From: Lentimicrobiaceae bacterium
Lineage (GTDB): Bacteria; Bacteroidota; Bacteroidia; Bacteroidales; WCHB1-69
Length of the DNA: 14,242 nucleotides
Assembly (NCBI GenBank): GCA_009787675.1
Contig: WQSU01000028.1
Coordinates: forward strand, 1-14,242
Reading direction: 5' to 3'
The notes beneath the pieces are model-generated. The model was given only the letters and a program-made list of their open reading frames with translations. It was not told the DNA's origin and did no database searches. Shown piece after piece: positions 5,836 through 13,253 of the stretch. The position numbers and the translations under genes were made by a program. Position 1 is the stretch's first letter, and the number at the start of each line of letters is the position of its first letter.

Positions 5836-6525
5836 ATGAAAACCCTGATTACAAGAACTTTAACAGGGATAATTTATTTGTCCATTTTGGGATTTGCATT
5901 CTTTTGCTCAAAATATGCATTGCTTGCTGTGTTCACTGTTTTTATGCTGATTGCACTTGTGGAATATATTTTGTTGGCGCAAAAGTTTCCTGAACCGGAA
6001 AACGTTCCGAATTTGTCCCAAAAAAAATTCGTCAGAAAATTATTGTTACCTTTAGTTTGGATCGTTTCACCCATATTATTATTGGAATATTGGTGCATCG
6101 GCTTGAATGCTACACCTTTTGTAGTTGCCATATTTATAATAATATGTGTAAATGACAGTTTAGCGTATGTGTTTGGTTCACTGTTTGGAAAGCATAAATT
6201 GTGGGTCAAGGTGTCGCCAAAAAAAAGTTGGGAAGGTTTTTGGGGCGGGTTGGTCTCCACAATGGCAGTCAGCTGGTTCTTTATTAAAATTCCCTATTTC
6301 CAAAACAATACTTTTTCAACCTCCTATATTTGGGTTGGTTTTGCCTTTGCCGTGATCATAGCAGGCACTTTTGGAGATTTTGCGGAGTCTATGGTGAAAC
6401 GCTATGCCCAACAAAAAGATAGCGGCGGCATCCTCCCTGGTCATGGTGGTATATTGGATCGTATTGATTCTATGCTATTTGCTGTTCCGGTAGGATTTAT
6501 TTATTGGGTAATTACATTGATATAA
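5836..6525 (+). CDS. cdsA: Phosphatidate cytidylyltransferase CdsA
   Basis: Inner-membrane enzyme that makes CDP-diacylglycerol from CTP and phosphatidic acid, the branch point for phospholipid head groups. It is hydrophobic throughout, with several membrane segments (for example about 10-48, 67-87, 93-113, 136-150 and 164-180, plus the C-terminus). The conserved NDSLAY (106-111) and SPKKSWEGFWGG (127-138) are present. The CDS signature spans about 185-212: SMVKR, KDSG, PGHGG and LDRID with its metal-binding Asp residues. At 229 residues it is shorter than the roughly 260-285 usual for the family. The signature is complete, so the missing length lies in the N-terminal membrane region. The start follows the LUD gene stop by 4 bp (GAGA). 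It ends 26 bp before the initiator tRNA. Confidence 0.95.
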   Translation: MKTLITRTLTGIIYLSILGFAFFCSKYALLAVFTVFMLIALVEYILLAQKFPEPENVPNLSQKKFVRKLLLPLVWIVSPILLLEYWCIGLNATPFVVAIFIIICVNDSLAYVFGSLFGKHKLWVKVSPKKSWEGFWGGLVSTMAVSWFFIKIPYFQNNTFSTSYIWVGFAFAVIIAGTFGDFAESMVKRYAQQKDSGGILPGHGGILDRIDSMLFAVPVGFIYWVITLI

Positions 6526-6534
6526 AAAAAATAT

Positions 6535-6542
6535 TATTTTTG
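6535..6542 (+). promoter_or_regulatory. Bacteroidota -7 element upstream of tRNA-fMet
   Basis: TATTTTTG followed by CC is identical to the ftsH site and ends 9 bp before the tRNA. A TTG at 6517-6519 lies 15 bp upstream, slightly closer than the usual 17-23 bp spacing. It gives the tRNA its own transcription start downstream of cdsA. Confidence 0.6.
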
Positions 6543-6551
6543 CCGCCACAT

Positions 6552-6623
<72 letters not shown>

Positions 6624-6707
6624 CTAAGGTTTAGAGAAATAAAATATTTTATCAATTACAATGTTGAAATGTCATTTGTAAAAATAAATCCATAAATTTT
6701 ATAAAGT

Positions 6708-7367
6708 ATGAAAAACATCAGTTTATTATTAATCTTATCTTTAATGCTGTCAGTAAGTTGTACTGCGCAAACGAAAAAAACAGATGCAAAAGCAGAACAA
6801 ACTGCAACCACAACAGCAGAACCTCAAAAAGAAGTTTTAAAAAAAGTAGAAAATGTTATGAAAGAAGTAGTTATTGAAACCTCTTTGGGCACTATTACCA
6901 TGGTGCTTTTCAATGAAACACCGCTGCACCGCGACAATTTTATTAAGTTGGCAAACGACGGTTTTTATGATGGCGTGCTGTTCCACAGAATTATTCAAAA
7001 TTTTATGATTCAAACCGGCGATCCTGATTCTAAAAAGGCGGCTAAAGGACAACGTTTGGGTTCGGGCGGTCCCGGCTACACTATCCCTGCCGAATTTTTG
7101 CCCCAGTACACACACAAACGCGGCGCGGTAGCAGCTGCTCGTCAAGGCGACCAGGTTAACCCCCAACGCGCTTCCTCAGGTTCGCAGTTTTATATCGTGG
7201 ACAATCCTGCCGGCGCACACTTCTTGGATGGTCAATACACCATTTTCGGTGAAGTAACTAACGGAATGGATGTTGTGGATAAAATTGCCGCACAACCCAA
7301 AGACCAAGGCGACCGCCCCGTAACTGATATTAAAATAGTCTCTGTAAAAGTAGTGGAAAAGAAATAG
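6708..7367 (+). CDS. Cyclophilin-type peptidyl-prolyl isomerase lipoprotein
   Basis: A 219-residue predicted lipoprotein that catalyses proline cis/trans isomerisation outside the cytoplasm. The signal peptide ends in lipobox LSVSC (Cys18), followed by a Lys/Thr/Ala-rich linker (about 20-50) and a cyclophilin domain (about 54-217). The catalytic segment FHRIIQNFMIQTGDP (92-106) keeps the Arg-Phe-Gln set (Arg94, Phe99, Gln102), and Gln160-Phe161 and Leu173 are in place. The Trp that confers cyclosporin A sensitivity in human CypA is Phe172 here, and the His near it is Tyr177, as in many bacterial members. The start is the only ATG giving a signal peptide; upstream is A/T-rich with AAAG about 3 bp before it. 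It stands alone after tRNA-fMet and converges on the DUF4293 gene with 1 bp between the stops. Confidence 0.95.
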   Translation: MKNISLLLILSLMLSVSCTAQTKKTDAKAEQTATTTAEPQKEVLKKVENVMKEVVIETSLGTITMVLFNETPLHRDNFIKLANDGFYDGVLFHRIIQNFMIQTGDPDSKKAAKGQRLGSGGPGYTIPAEFLPQYTHKRGAVAAARQGDQVNPQRASSGSQFYIVDNPAGAHFLDGQYTIFGEVTNGMDVVDKIAAQPKDQGDRPVTDIKIVSVKVVEKK

Positions 7368-7401
7368 ATTATCGCAATCTATCCGCGCTTCTTATAAGCG
7401 C
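7365..7401. terminator. Two adjacent hairpins at a convergent gene junction
   Basis: TAGATT (7365-7370) pairs with AATCTA (7376-7381) around a 5-nt loop and covers both convergent stop codons. Directly after it GCGCTT (7385-7390) pairs with AAGCGC (7396-7401) around another 5-nt loop. Both stems are perfect 6-bp matches. No strong U-run follows on either strand, so bidirectional termination is a positional inference. Confidence 0.35.
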
Positions 7402-7842
7402 CTCATCTTTGGCAATCGCTTTCTTCGCTAAATAATACCCGATGGCTGAAATGAAAATAATTAAAATGGTGTAATTGTATTCTACGGTTGCACCATTTAA
7501 ATTTATATTTCTTTCAAAAATAAATTTCGGATAAATATACATGACAGAAAAGATGGCTAACAAGATTATCAACATGTTAAGCGATATGAGGTTGAGTTGC
7601 ATTTTGCGGTTTTTATACAGAAAAATGGTAATAAAAGACAATACTGAAGTGGTAATGAGCAGCAGCGCATTTCCTACTGTGCTTAGTATAAATGTTTGAT
7701 CAGGAGTAGCTTCCCGAACTGCAAAAGCAGAGTATTCATAATAGCTCACCTCTGTAGAAACGTGTCCTAAAGAGATGAAAAGCAGTACTAAAGGGATTAA
7801 TCCTGCGAAGAAAAGGTAGAGGGTTTGTTTGCGTTGAATCAT
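7369..7842 (-). CDS. DUF4293 family integral membrane protein
   Basis: A 157-residue membrane protein of unknown function, a family largely confined to Bacteroidota. It begins MIQRKQTLYLF, typical of the family, and has about four hydrophobic segments (roughly 9-27, 48-71, 80-103 and 121-140). The second half of each pair is separated by short Lys/Arg-rich loops such as YKNRKMQ, and the tail (AKKAIAKDEALIRSADRLR) is charged and probably cytosolic. No enzymatic motif is visible. The start codon is preceded, 1 base away, by nine consecutive C (on this strand) where a ribosome-binding region would be. It follows mazF on the same strand after 47 bp and may be co-transcribed with it. Confidence 0.85.
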   Translation of the reverse strand: MIQRKQTLYLFFAGLIPLVLLFISLGHVSTEVSYYEYSAFAVREATPDQTFILSTVGNALLLITTSVLSFITIFLYKNRKMQLNLISLNMLIILLAIFSVMYIYPKFIFERNINLNGATVEYNYTILIIFISAIGYYLAKKAIAKDEALIRSADRLR

Positions 7843-7843
7843 A

Positions 7844-7852
7844 GGGGGGGGG
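7844..7852 (-). repeat. Nine-base C homopolymer 1 base before the DUF4293 start codon
   Basis: On the coding (minus) strand, nine C lie between an A/T-rich leader and TATG. It is the longest G/C homopolymer I see in the window. Such tracts change length by slipped-strand replication, and here the change would alter the spacing or structure of the translation start, not the reading frame. Confidence 0.75.
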
Positions 7853-7889
7853 ATTTTTTAAGGTTCGAAGTTTTGTTTTTTATTGTTAT

Positions 7890-8222
7890 TTAATATTGAA
7901 AAATCTCCACTAATATATCTGCTACTCTCATAGCATCTATATCTGAGATTATTCCTATTTTAGTAACACAGCGTATTTTATCAATAGTTTTAAGTTGATC
8001 TAAAGCTACATAACTTGTTTCTAACAAACCATTAGAATGGTTAGCTTCAATTTTAATTCTAGTAGGAATAATCTTAAATTGAGTAGTTAATGGAGCAACA
8101 ATAACACTTTGCAGATGTTTATTCATTTCGTCTGGAGATATGATTAGGCAAGGTCTTGTCTTCTTCATTTCAACTCCAATCGTAGGGTCAAGATTTACAG
8201 CATATAATTCGTACCTTTTCAT
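7890..8222 (-). CDS. MazF/PemK-type endoribonuclease toxin
   Basis: A 110-residue toxin of the MazF/PemK/CcdB fold that would cleave mRNA at specific short sequences and arrest growth when not neutralised. Family motifs are clear: EMKKTRPCLIISPDEMN (18-34), with Arg23 and Pro24, then VAPLTT (42-47) and a C-terminal LDQLKTIDKIR-x-x-x-KIG block. Arg23 and Thr46 match the catalytic Arg/Thr pair of MazF. In the last block, Lys stands where many relatives have Arg before TIDK. I start at the ATG at 8222, 4 bp after the antitoxin stop. An ATG at 8240 would overlap the antitoxin and add six residues. The gene lies downstream of its antitoxin on the same strand, the usual mazEF order. It appears more A/T-rich than the glycosyltransferase region beside it, consistent with acquisition by transfer. 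Confidence 0.9.
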   Translation of the reverse strand: MKRYELYAVNLDPTIGVEMKKTRPCLIISPDEMNKHLQSVIVAPLTTQFKIIPTRIKIEANHSNGLLETSYVALDQLKTIDKIRCVTKIGIISDIDAMRVADILVEIFQY

Positions 8223-8226
8223 AATT

Positions 8227-8478
8227 CTATAAAAGTACATTTATTTCTGAATCAAGAAAATCAGGCAAAAGTGGTTTATCCTCCCCGTTTAAGGCATACA
8301 TCGCAAATGCACTGCTCCAGCCTTCTCTTATTTTTGATCTTTTCCGAAAAATGAGAGCTCCATCTTGTTTTAAGTCCATCTTAACTTTTACTCCGGCTTT
8401 AAGATTAAAATCCTTGATAATTGCTTCAGGGACTTTAAACCCTAATGAATTTCCAATTTTAATGACTGTTGTTTCCAT
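8227..8478 (-). CDS. MazE/AbrB-type antitoxin
   Basis: An 83-residue antitoxin. The N-terminal half (about 1-45) is a SpoVT-AbrB DNA-binding swapped-hairpin domain, recognised from TTVIKIGNSLGFKVPEAIIKDF and the following KAGVKV strand. The acidic, hydrophobic tail (about 52-83: GWSSAFAMYAL, LLPDFLDSE) is the expected flexible toxin-binding region, which would occupy the MazF RNA groove. Such antitoxins repress their own promoter with the toxin as co-repressor. I use the ATG at 8478. A TTG four codons upstream gives a longer frame but is less likely, since the family begins just before the TTVIKIGNS segment. A -7 element lies about 29 bp upstream. Confidence 0.88.
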   Translation of the reverse strand: METTVIKIGNSLGFKVPEAIIKDFNLKAGVKVKMDLKQDGALIFRKRSKIREGWSSAFAMYALNGEDKPLLPDFLDSEINVLL

Positions 8479-8506
8479 TGTCCAACTCAATTTATTAATT
8501 AGTGTG

Positions 8507-8514
8507 CAAAACTA
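8507..8514 (-). promoter_or_regulatory. Bacteroidota -7 element upstream of the toxin-antitoxin pair
   Basis: The minus strand reads TAGTTTTG followed by C, an exact TAnnTTTG match, with a TTG 15 bp upstream. The A/T-rich stretch between it and the antitoxin start contains the small palindrome TAATTA, a possible but unproven AbrB-type operator. Confidence 0.5.
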
Positions 8515-8545
8515 CACAAAATATTGTAACAACTTGCGATCTACA

Positions 8546-9724
8546 TTAATCATTAACATCCTCATTCACCACCTCCTCCAGTACTTTTCCGATCTCTTTC
8601 CAATCGTAGTGGGTTTTCACAAATTGGTAGCCGTTTTCGGAGATGGTTTTGTAGAATTTTTTGTCGGTGAGCAGGTTGGAAACGGCGGCTACGTATTCGT
8701 CTAGATTATTGCAAATGAGCAGTTCGTTGTTGTGGGTAGCGCCTTCAATGGGTTGTCCGGCAAGGGCAGAGGTGATGCTCGGCAACTTCATCGCCATGGC
8801 TTCCAGCACTTTGTTTTGCAAGCCTGTACCTATACGCATGGGGGCAATGAAAATTTTCGATGCTGCATAAAAAACAGAAATGTCATCTACCCAACCGGTA
8901 ACACGAATATTATCAGAATCTAACGCTCTAATTGCCGGTACGGGAGCAACTCCGCAAATGCATAATTTTAAATCTGGATGCTGGCGAAGCAGTTTGGGGA
9001 AAATAGATTTTGCCAGAAATAACGCCGCATCCACATTGGGCGAATAGGACATGTTGCCGGTAAAAATCAAATCATACTTTTTTTCTGTTTTAATATAGTT
9101 AAATTTCTCAAAATCAATACCATTCGGAATTACGTGAATATACTGCCTCTGAGGATGCGGAATCAACTCACGATCAATGCTCGTGATGATGGTTTTGTTA
9201 GTAAAACAGGAGAAGATATTTTTTTCGTAACGTCTTAATGCTTGATATTCATACAAAAAAATCGGTTTTTTAAAAAACGATGCTTTTTCATACCGACGTT
9301 TCATGCCCATGGATAACACATCCTGATAATCTAATGTAGTATGGCAATCTTTGTGTTTTTTTACATATTCCGCCATTCTAATCATAAAACAATAGATGTG
9401 GTCGGGGTATATTTTGTGGATGAGGTCATCAATGGTTCTTTTGGCTTTATAACTGTAGAAGTAGCCGCATTGCATCGGCAAACCTTTGAAGAATGCCCGA
9501 ATAATGCCGCGCAGTTTAGAAAACAAAGTCAGTCGAATGATGTGAATCTCTTTGCAATAAGGTTCTATTTTTTCCAATGCTTCGTGGTGCAACGCACTAT
9601 CTTGCAAAGCCACCAAGTAGATGTCGTGGTATTCCGACAACTCTTTAATTTGGTAGAATGCCCTTAATTTATCTCCTTTTTCAAGCGGGTAGGGAACGCG
9701 GGGAAGAAGAACTAACAGATTCAT
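8546..9724 (-). CDS. GT4-family glycosyltransferase (Stp1-like sugar transferase)
   Basis: A 392-residue cytoplasmic or membrane-associated GT-B glycosyltransferase that would add a sugar from a nucleotide donor to a glycan or lipid-linked acceptor. The N-terminal Rossmann domain opens with LLVLLPRVPYPLEKGDKLRA (3-22), characteristic of the Stp1-type sugar transferases linked to exopolysaccharide loci. The C-terminal domain (about 215-380) has LIFTGNMSYSPN (219-230) and the donor-binding GTGLQNKVLEAMA (299-311) with the retaining-GT4 glutamate Glu308. No signal peptide or membrane span is present. The ATG overlaps the stop of the upstream acyl-CoA synthetase gene by 4 bp (ATGA), so it is probably translated by coupling. 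The acceptor is unknown, and no other polysaccharide genes are in the window. Confidence 0.9.
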   Translation of the reverse strand: MNLLVLLPRVPYPLEKGDKLRAFYQIKELSEYHDIYLVALQDSALHHEALEKIEPYCKEIHIIRLTLFSKLRGIIRAFFKGLPMQCGYFYSYKAKRTIDDLIHKIYPDHIYCFMIRMAEYVKKHKDCHTTLDYQDVLSMGMKRRYEKASFFKKPIFLYEYQALRRYEKNIFSCFTNKTIITSIDRELIPHPQRQYIHVIPNGIDFEKFNYIKTEKKYDLIFTGNMSYSPNVDAALFLAKSIFPKLLRQHPDLKLCICGVAPVPAIRALDSDNIRVTGWVDDISVFYAASKIFIAPMRIGTGLQNKVLEAMAMKLPSITSALAGQPIEGATHNNELLICNNLDEYVAAVSNLLTDKKFYKTISENGYQFVKTHYDWKEIGKVLEEVVNEDVND

Positions 9725-11781
9725 TTTTCTACTCTAATGCGTGCATCAACTGCGATTATACTTTTTGAGGTTCCTAATAAAGGGTTTAAGTCCATTTCGG
9801 CAATTTCCGGCGCTATTTCTACTAACGCCGAAACGCGTGTAATAGTATCTGCAAACCGTTCTTCGTTTACGGGTTCTTGTCCCCGAACGCCTTTCAAGAT
9901 TTTGTAGCCGCGCAGCAATTGCATTAAATCCAACGCTTCCTGTTTTCCAACGGGAACTAAAGCGGCTTTCACATCTTTGAGCACTTCAATGAAGATGCCG
10001 CCCAAGCCGAACAGAATTTGATGTCCAAATTTTTCCTCTTTTGAGGCGCCGATGAAGATTTCCGTGCCGTAATACATAGGGCAAATTTCAACGGCGTAGG
10101 TGTCTTTTATTTTTATGAGACGTTCAAATTCACGAGCAACGGTAGCTTCATCTTTCACATTTAAAACTACGCCGCCCACATCGGATTTATGCACGGGACC
10201 CACCACTTTCATTACCAACGGAAAACCCATTTGTTGGGCAGCAGCTACGGCAGCTTCTCCTGTGGTAACTTCCATTTCCTGTTTGCGTGAAATACCTGCT
10301 GCATCTAACAGCGCGCTAATTTCGTCAAGGCGCAGGTAGCCGTTTTCGCAGTGGTCAATCACTTTTCTGATGGCGTCGCGATCCACTTTTGGCAGTTCGG
10401 GCTGTAGCGGTTGCGGTTTGGGGCTGTTCACTATTTTTGCTAATGCGTTTCCAAACACACATTCCTCAGGAAAATTAATACGGTGTTTATTTTCAATGAA
10501 ATCGGCAATCTCTTCTTTTACATTTAAGATGGAAGGAAGAATGGGAAAGATGGGCTTTTTGCAGGTTTTCATCTTGTTATCTAACAACTCATAAACATCC
10601 CAGTTGGGGAACAGTCCGGGCGAGCCAAAAATCACCGCCATGGCGTCAATATTATCGAAGTCGTTTTCGCAGGCATCAATAATGTAACCCAGTTGTTCTG
10701 CCGTGCCGGTGGCAAGGAAGTCGATTGGATTGGCTACGGATGAGCCTGGGAAAAGTTTAGTCAACAGCGCATTAGCTTTTTCACCTTCAAGGTGCGGCAC
10801 TTCCAACCCGTTGTTGGAGAGCGTATCGGTGAGCATCACTGCGGGACCGCCTGCGTGAGTGATAATGGCGATGTTTTTCCCTTTCACTTCGGGGTGCATA
10901 AAGATAGAGCACACAGTGGTGAGTTCTTCGCGGTTGTTGCAGCGCACAATGCCGGCTTTTCTGAAGAGCGCATCCACAGCAACATCGTTGGTTGCCAGCG
11001 CGCCCGTGTGAGACGAGGCGGCGCGACTTCCCGCAGCAGAACCTCCTGATTTTATGGCAGCAAGGCGCACACCCTTATGATACAGAGAAACAGCGTGTTT
11101 CAACAGTTTTTTCGGATTTCGCACATTTTCCATGTACAACATAATGACGCGAGAACTTGTGGTGGGGTTGAACGTTTCGTCCAAGTGCTCCAACACGTCT
11201 TCGATGCCGGTTTGTGCAGAGTTTCCCACTGCCCAGATGCTGTTGAAGGGCAAACCGTTGGTGATGCCCCACTCTGAAATGAAGACGGCGGTAGCGCCCG
11301 AACCGGTTACAAAGTCAATCCCTTTGGATTGCAGTTGTGGCACCGGCTTGGCAAAATTACCGTTATAGTTTCTGTTTAAAAATCCTGTGCAGTTGGGACC
11401 AATCAACGTTCCGTCCACACTGTTAATGGTATCAACAATCTGTTTTTCTAACTTGGCGCCCTCCTCGTTTTCTTCAGAGAAACCTGCGGAGAGGATGATA
11501 AAGCCGCCGGTTTCTTTTTGGCGCGCCAACACCTCCACGGCGTGTGGGCAAAACTTTGCGGCAACAGCTAAAATGGCGCAATCCACTTGCGGCAAATCTT
11601 CCACTTGGGAAAGACAAGGCACGCCCTGTACGTTGGTTTCTTTGGGATTTACGGCATACACATTTCCTGCAAACGAACTTTCCAACAAATGTTTAAACAC
11701 CTTGCCACCGGGCTTTTGCACATCGTTTGATGCACCTATTACGACAATACTTTTAGGATTTAATAGTTTTTGATTGATCAT
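9721..11781 (-). CDS. ADP-forming acetyl/acyl-CoA synthetase, fused alpha-beta subunits
   Basis: A 686-residue enzyme catalysing acyl-CoA + ADP + phosphate to acid + CoA + ATP. It gives substrate-level ATP in fermenters and recycles CoA. Domain order is alpha then beta. The CoA-binding Rossmann domain (about 5-130) has IGASNDVQKPGG. Next come succinyl-CoA-synthetase-like domains with the phosphohistidine loop SSHTGAL (His258) and THAGGPAVM (308-316). An ATP-grasp domain follows (about 470-686), with KVVGPVHKSDVGGV (525-538), FGLGGIFIE (591-599) and the metal-binding end DLNPLL (664-669). All key motifs are present, so it looks active. Acyl specificity (acetyl, aryl or branched) cannot be read from sequence. 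It leads a two-gene unit with the glycosyltransferase and diverges from the SurA-like gene. Confidence 0.95.
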   Translation of the reverse strand: MINQKLLNPKSIVVIGASNDVQKPGGKVFKHLLESSFAGNVYAVNPKETNVQGVPCLSQVEDLPQVDCAILAVAAKFCPHAVEVLARQKETGGFIILSAGFSEENEEGAKLEKQIVDTINSVDGTLIGPNCTGFLNRNYNGNFAKPVPQLQSKGIDFVTGSGATAVFISEWGITNGLPFNSIWAVGNSAQTGIEDVLEHLDETFNPTTSSRVIMLYMENVRNPKKLLKHAVSLYHKGVRLAAIKSGGSAAGSRAASSHTGALATNDVAVDALFRKAGIVRCNNREELTTVCSIFMHPEVKGKNIAIITHAGGPAVMLTDTLSNNGLEVPHLEGEKANALLTKLFPGSSVANPIDFLATGTAEQLGYIIDACENDFDNIDAMAVIFGSPGLFPNWDVYELLDNKMKTCKKPIFPILPSILNVKEEIADFIENKHRINFPEECVFGNALAKIVNSPKPQPLQPELPKVDRDAIRKVIDHCENGYLRLDEISALLDAAGISRKQEMEVTTGEAAVAAAQQMGFPLVMKVVGPVHKSDVGGVVLNVKDEATVAREFERLIKIKDTYAVEICPMYYGTEIFIGASKEEKFGHQILFGLGGIFIEVLKDVKAALVPVGKQEALDLMQLLRGYKILKGVRGQEPVNEERFADTITRVSALVEIAPEIAEMDLNPLLGTSKSIIAVDARIRVEK

Positions 11782-11805
11782 ATTTTAGATTAAAATTTTG
11801 GGGCG

Positions 11806-11813
11806 CAAATTAA
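11806..11813 (-). promoter_or_regulatory. Weak -7-like site upstream of the acyl-CoA synthetase gene
   Basis: The minus strand reads TTAATTTG followed by C, one mismatch from TAnnTTTG, 24 bp before the start codon. No TTG is found at suitable spacing. Given by position and similarity only. Confidence 0.3.
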
Positions 11814-11834
11814 TAGGAAATTTTAAAATGTTGA

Positions 11835-11866
11835 TTGTACCGTATAATGAAAAAAGCATATTTTTG
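11835..11866 (+). promoter_or_regulatory. Bacteroidota promoter (TTG-N21-TATTTTTG) for the surA-like gene
   Basis: TTG at 11835-11837, then 21 bp, then TATTTTTG at 11859-11866 followed by CA. This fits the Bacteroidota arrangement of a TTG 17-23 bp upstream of TAnnTTTG and is the best promoter in the window. It lies inside the longest open frame of the downstream gene, which argues that the gene starts at the ATG at 11886. Confidence 0.65.
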
Positions 11867-11885
11867 CACCCTTTTTATAATTTGT

Positions 11886-13241
11886 ATGAGACGTTTGCTT
11901 CCTTTATGTATTTTTTTTGCCATTAGTTTTTGTTTTGTAAATGCACAAACTTCAATAGACAAGATTATTGCCACCATTGGCAAAGAAATTATTCTTCAAT
12001 CGGATTTAGAGCAAGCATACGCCGAATATAGTGCACAATTTACAGTAAAAGATGAAGATGAAGATGAAAGATGTATGGTTCTTGAGCATCTTGTATATAC
12101 CAAACTGATGCTGCACCAAGCAGATGTGGATAGTATTGTAGTTACCGAACAACAAATAGAAGCTACGCTCAACTGGAGGATGAACTATTTTATGCAAGTT
12201 GCTGGCGGAGACTCCAGGTTGATTGAAAAACATTTTGGAAAAAGTATGGCGGAAATAAGAAAAGATATGCGCGAGGTTGTGCGCGACCAAATCTATATTG
12301 AGGAAGTTCAAAATAGCATTACCTCAAATATTGCCATAACTCCTTCAGAAGTAAAATCTTTTGTAAATAAGTTAGGAATTGACAGTATGCCTGTGGTGCC
12401 TGCCACTTACGAGTTTGGGCACATCCTGAAAACCCCTCCGGTCAGTGAAGTTGAAATTGCTGACATAAAAGCTAAATTAGAGAGTTACAGAGAACAAGCG
12501 CTTCGTGATGATAATCCGAAAAACAGATTTTCAATGTTAGCACGCTTGTATTCCGATGACCCAGGAAGCGCCTCTAAAGGTGGAGATTTAGGTTTTGTAG
12601 AACGCGGCGTACTCTATCCTGAGTTTGAGGCTGTTGCATTTAACCTCAAGTCCGGCGAAATTTCTCACGTAGTGAAAACCCGCGCAGGATACCACATCAT
12701 TATGCTCCACGAACGCAGAGGAGAATCAATAAAGTTATCACATATCTTGATACAACCCAAGCCCTCTGCAGAAGCGCAGGTGAATGCTATTGAATATTTA
12801 GACAGCGTGAAACAGGTGATTAAAGACAATAAAATGGAGTTCAGCGAAGCTGCACTGCTTTTTTCTGAAGACCCTAACAGATTGAGCGGCGGATGGGTGA
12901 TCAACCCTTATTCTCTCTCAACAAAATTTGATAAAGAATCGTTAGATCAAGCAACTTTCGCTACTTTAGACAAACTGATTTCCGGAGAACTTTCCTCACC
13001 GATTGTATATATTAATGATGACGGAGTACTCTCCTATCGCCTCCTGTATTTAAAAAGCAAAGTAGCGCCCCATAAAGCCAATTTGGTGGAAGACTATGAC
13101 GTGATTAAAAACGCCGCTTTGGAGGAAAAGAAAAACAGCGCCCTTGAGAAATGGGTAGTGAATAAAGTAAAAGTTACAAGTATTAAAATTGATGAAAAAT
13201 ATAAAAATTGCGACTTCGTTATACGTTGGCAAATTAACTAA
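11886..13241 (+). CDS. SurA-like periplasmic chaperone / parvulin peptidyl-prolyl isomerase
   Basis: A 451-residue secreted protein expected to chaperone outer-membrane proteins in the periplasm. From the ATG at 11886 a short Sec signal peptide (MRRLLPLC, hydrophobic core, cleavage near VNA-Q at 20-21) is followed by a SurA N-terminal helical domain (about 24-150). Two parvulin domains follow, the first at about 173-276 (FGHILKTPP, then SKGGDLGFVERG and AGYHIIMLHER). The second is at about 283-393 (LSHILIQPKP, then LSGGWVINPYS), more diverged and possibly only structural. An acidic run DEDEDE (56-61) is encoded by three GATGAA copies. An upstream ATG at 11835 would bury the signal peptide and overlap the promoter. 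It leads into the MoxR gene with a 12-bp gap. Confidence 0.9.
   Translation: MRRLLPLCIFFAISFCFVNAQTSIDKIIATIGKEIILQSDLEQAYAEYSAQFTVKDEDEDERCMVLEHLVYTKLMLHQADVDSIVVTEQQIEATLNWRMNYFMQVAGGDSRLIEKHFGKSMAEIRKDMREVVRDQIYIEEVQNSITSNIAITPSEVKSFVNKLGIDSMPVVPATYEFGHILKTPPVSEVEIADIKAKLESYREQALRDDNPKNRFSMLARLYSDDPGSASKGGDLGFVERGVLYPEFEAVAFNLKSGEISHVVKTRAGYHIIMLHERRGESIKLSHILIQPKPSAEAQVNAIEYLDSVKQVIKDNKMEFSEAALLFSEDPNRLSGGWVINPYSLSTKFDKESLDQATFATLDKLISGELSSPIVYINDDGVLSYRLLYLKSKVAPHKANLVEDYDVIKNAALEEKKNSALEKWVVNKVKVTSIKIDEKYKNCDFVIRWQIN
12051..12068 (+). repeat. Three copies of GATGAA inside the surA-like gene
   Basis: Three perfect hexamers encode Asp-Glu three times. The unit is a multiple of 3, so copy changes would only lengthen or shorten an acidic loop in the N-terminal chaperone domain. 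Confidence 0.7.
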
Positions 13242-13253
13242 CCTAAAAAACTT

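Noticed and set aside
11835..11885. Upstream ATG start for the surA-like gene
   Set aside because: It would place the -7 element inside the coding region and move the signal peptide away from the N-terminus.
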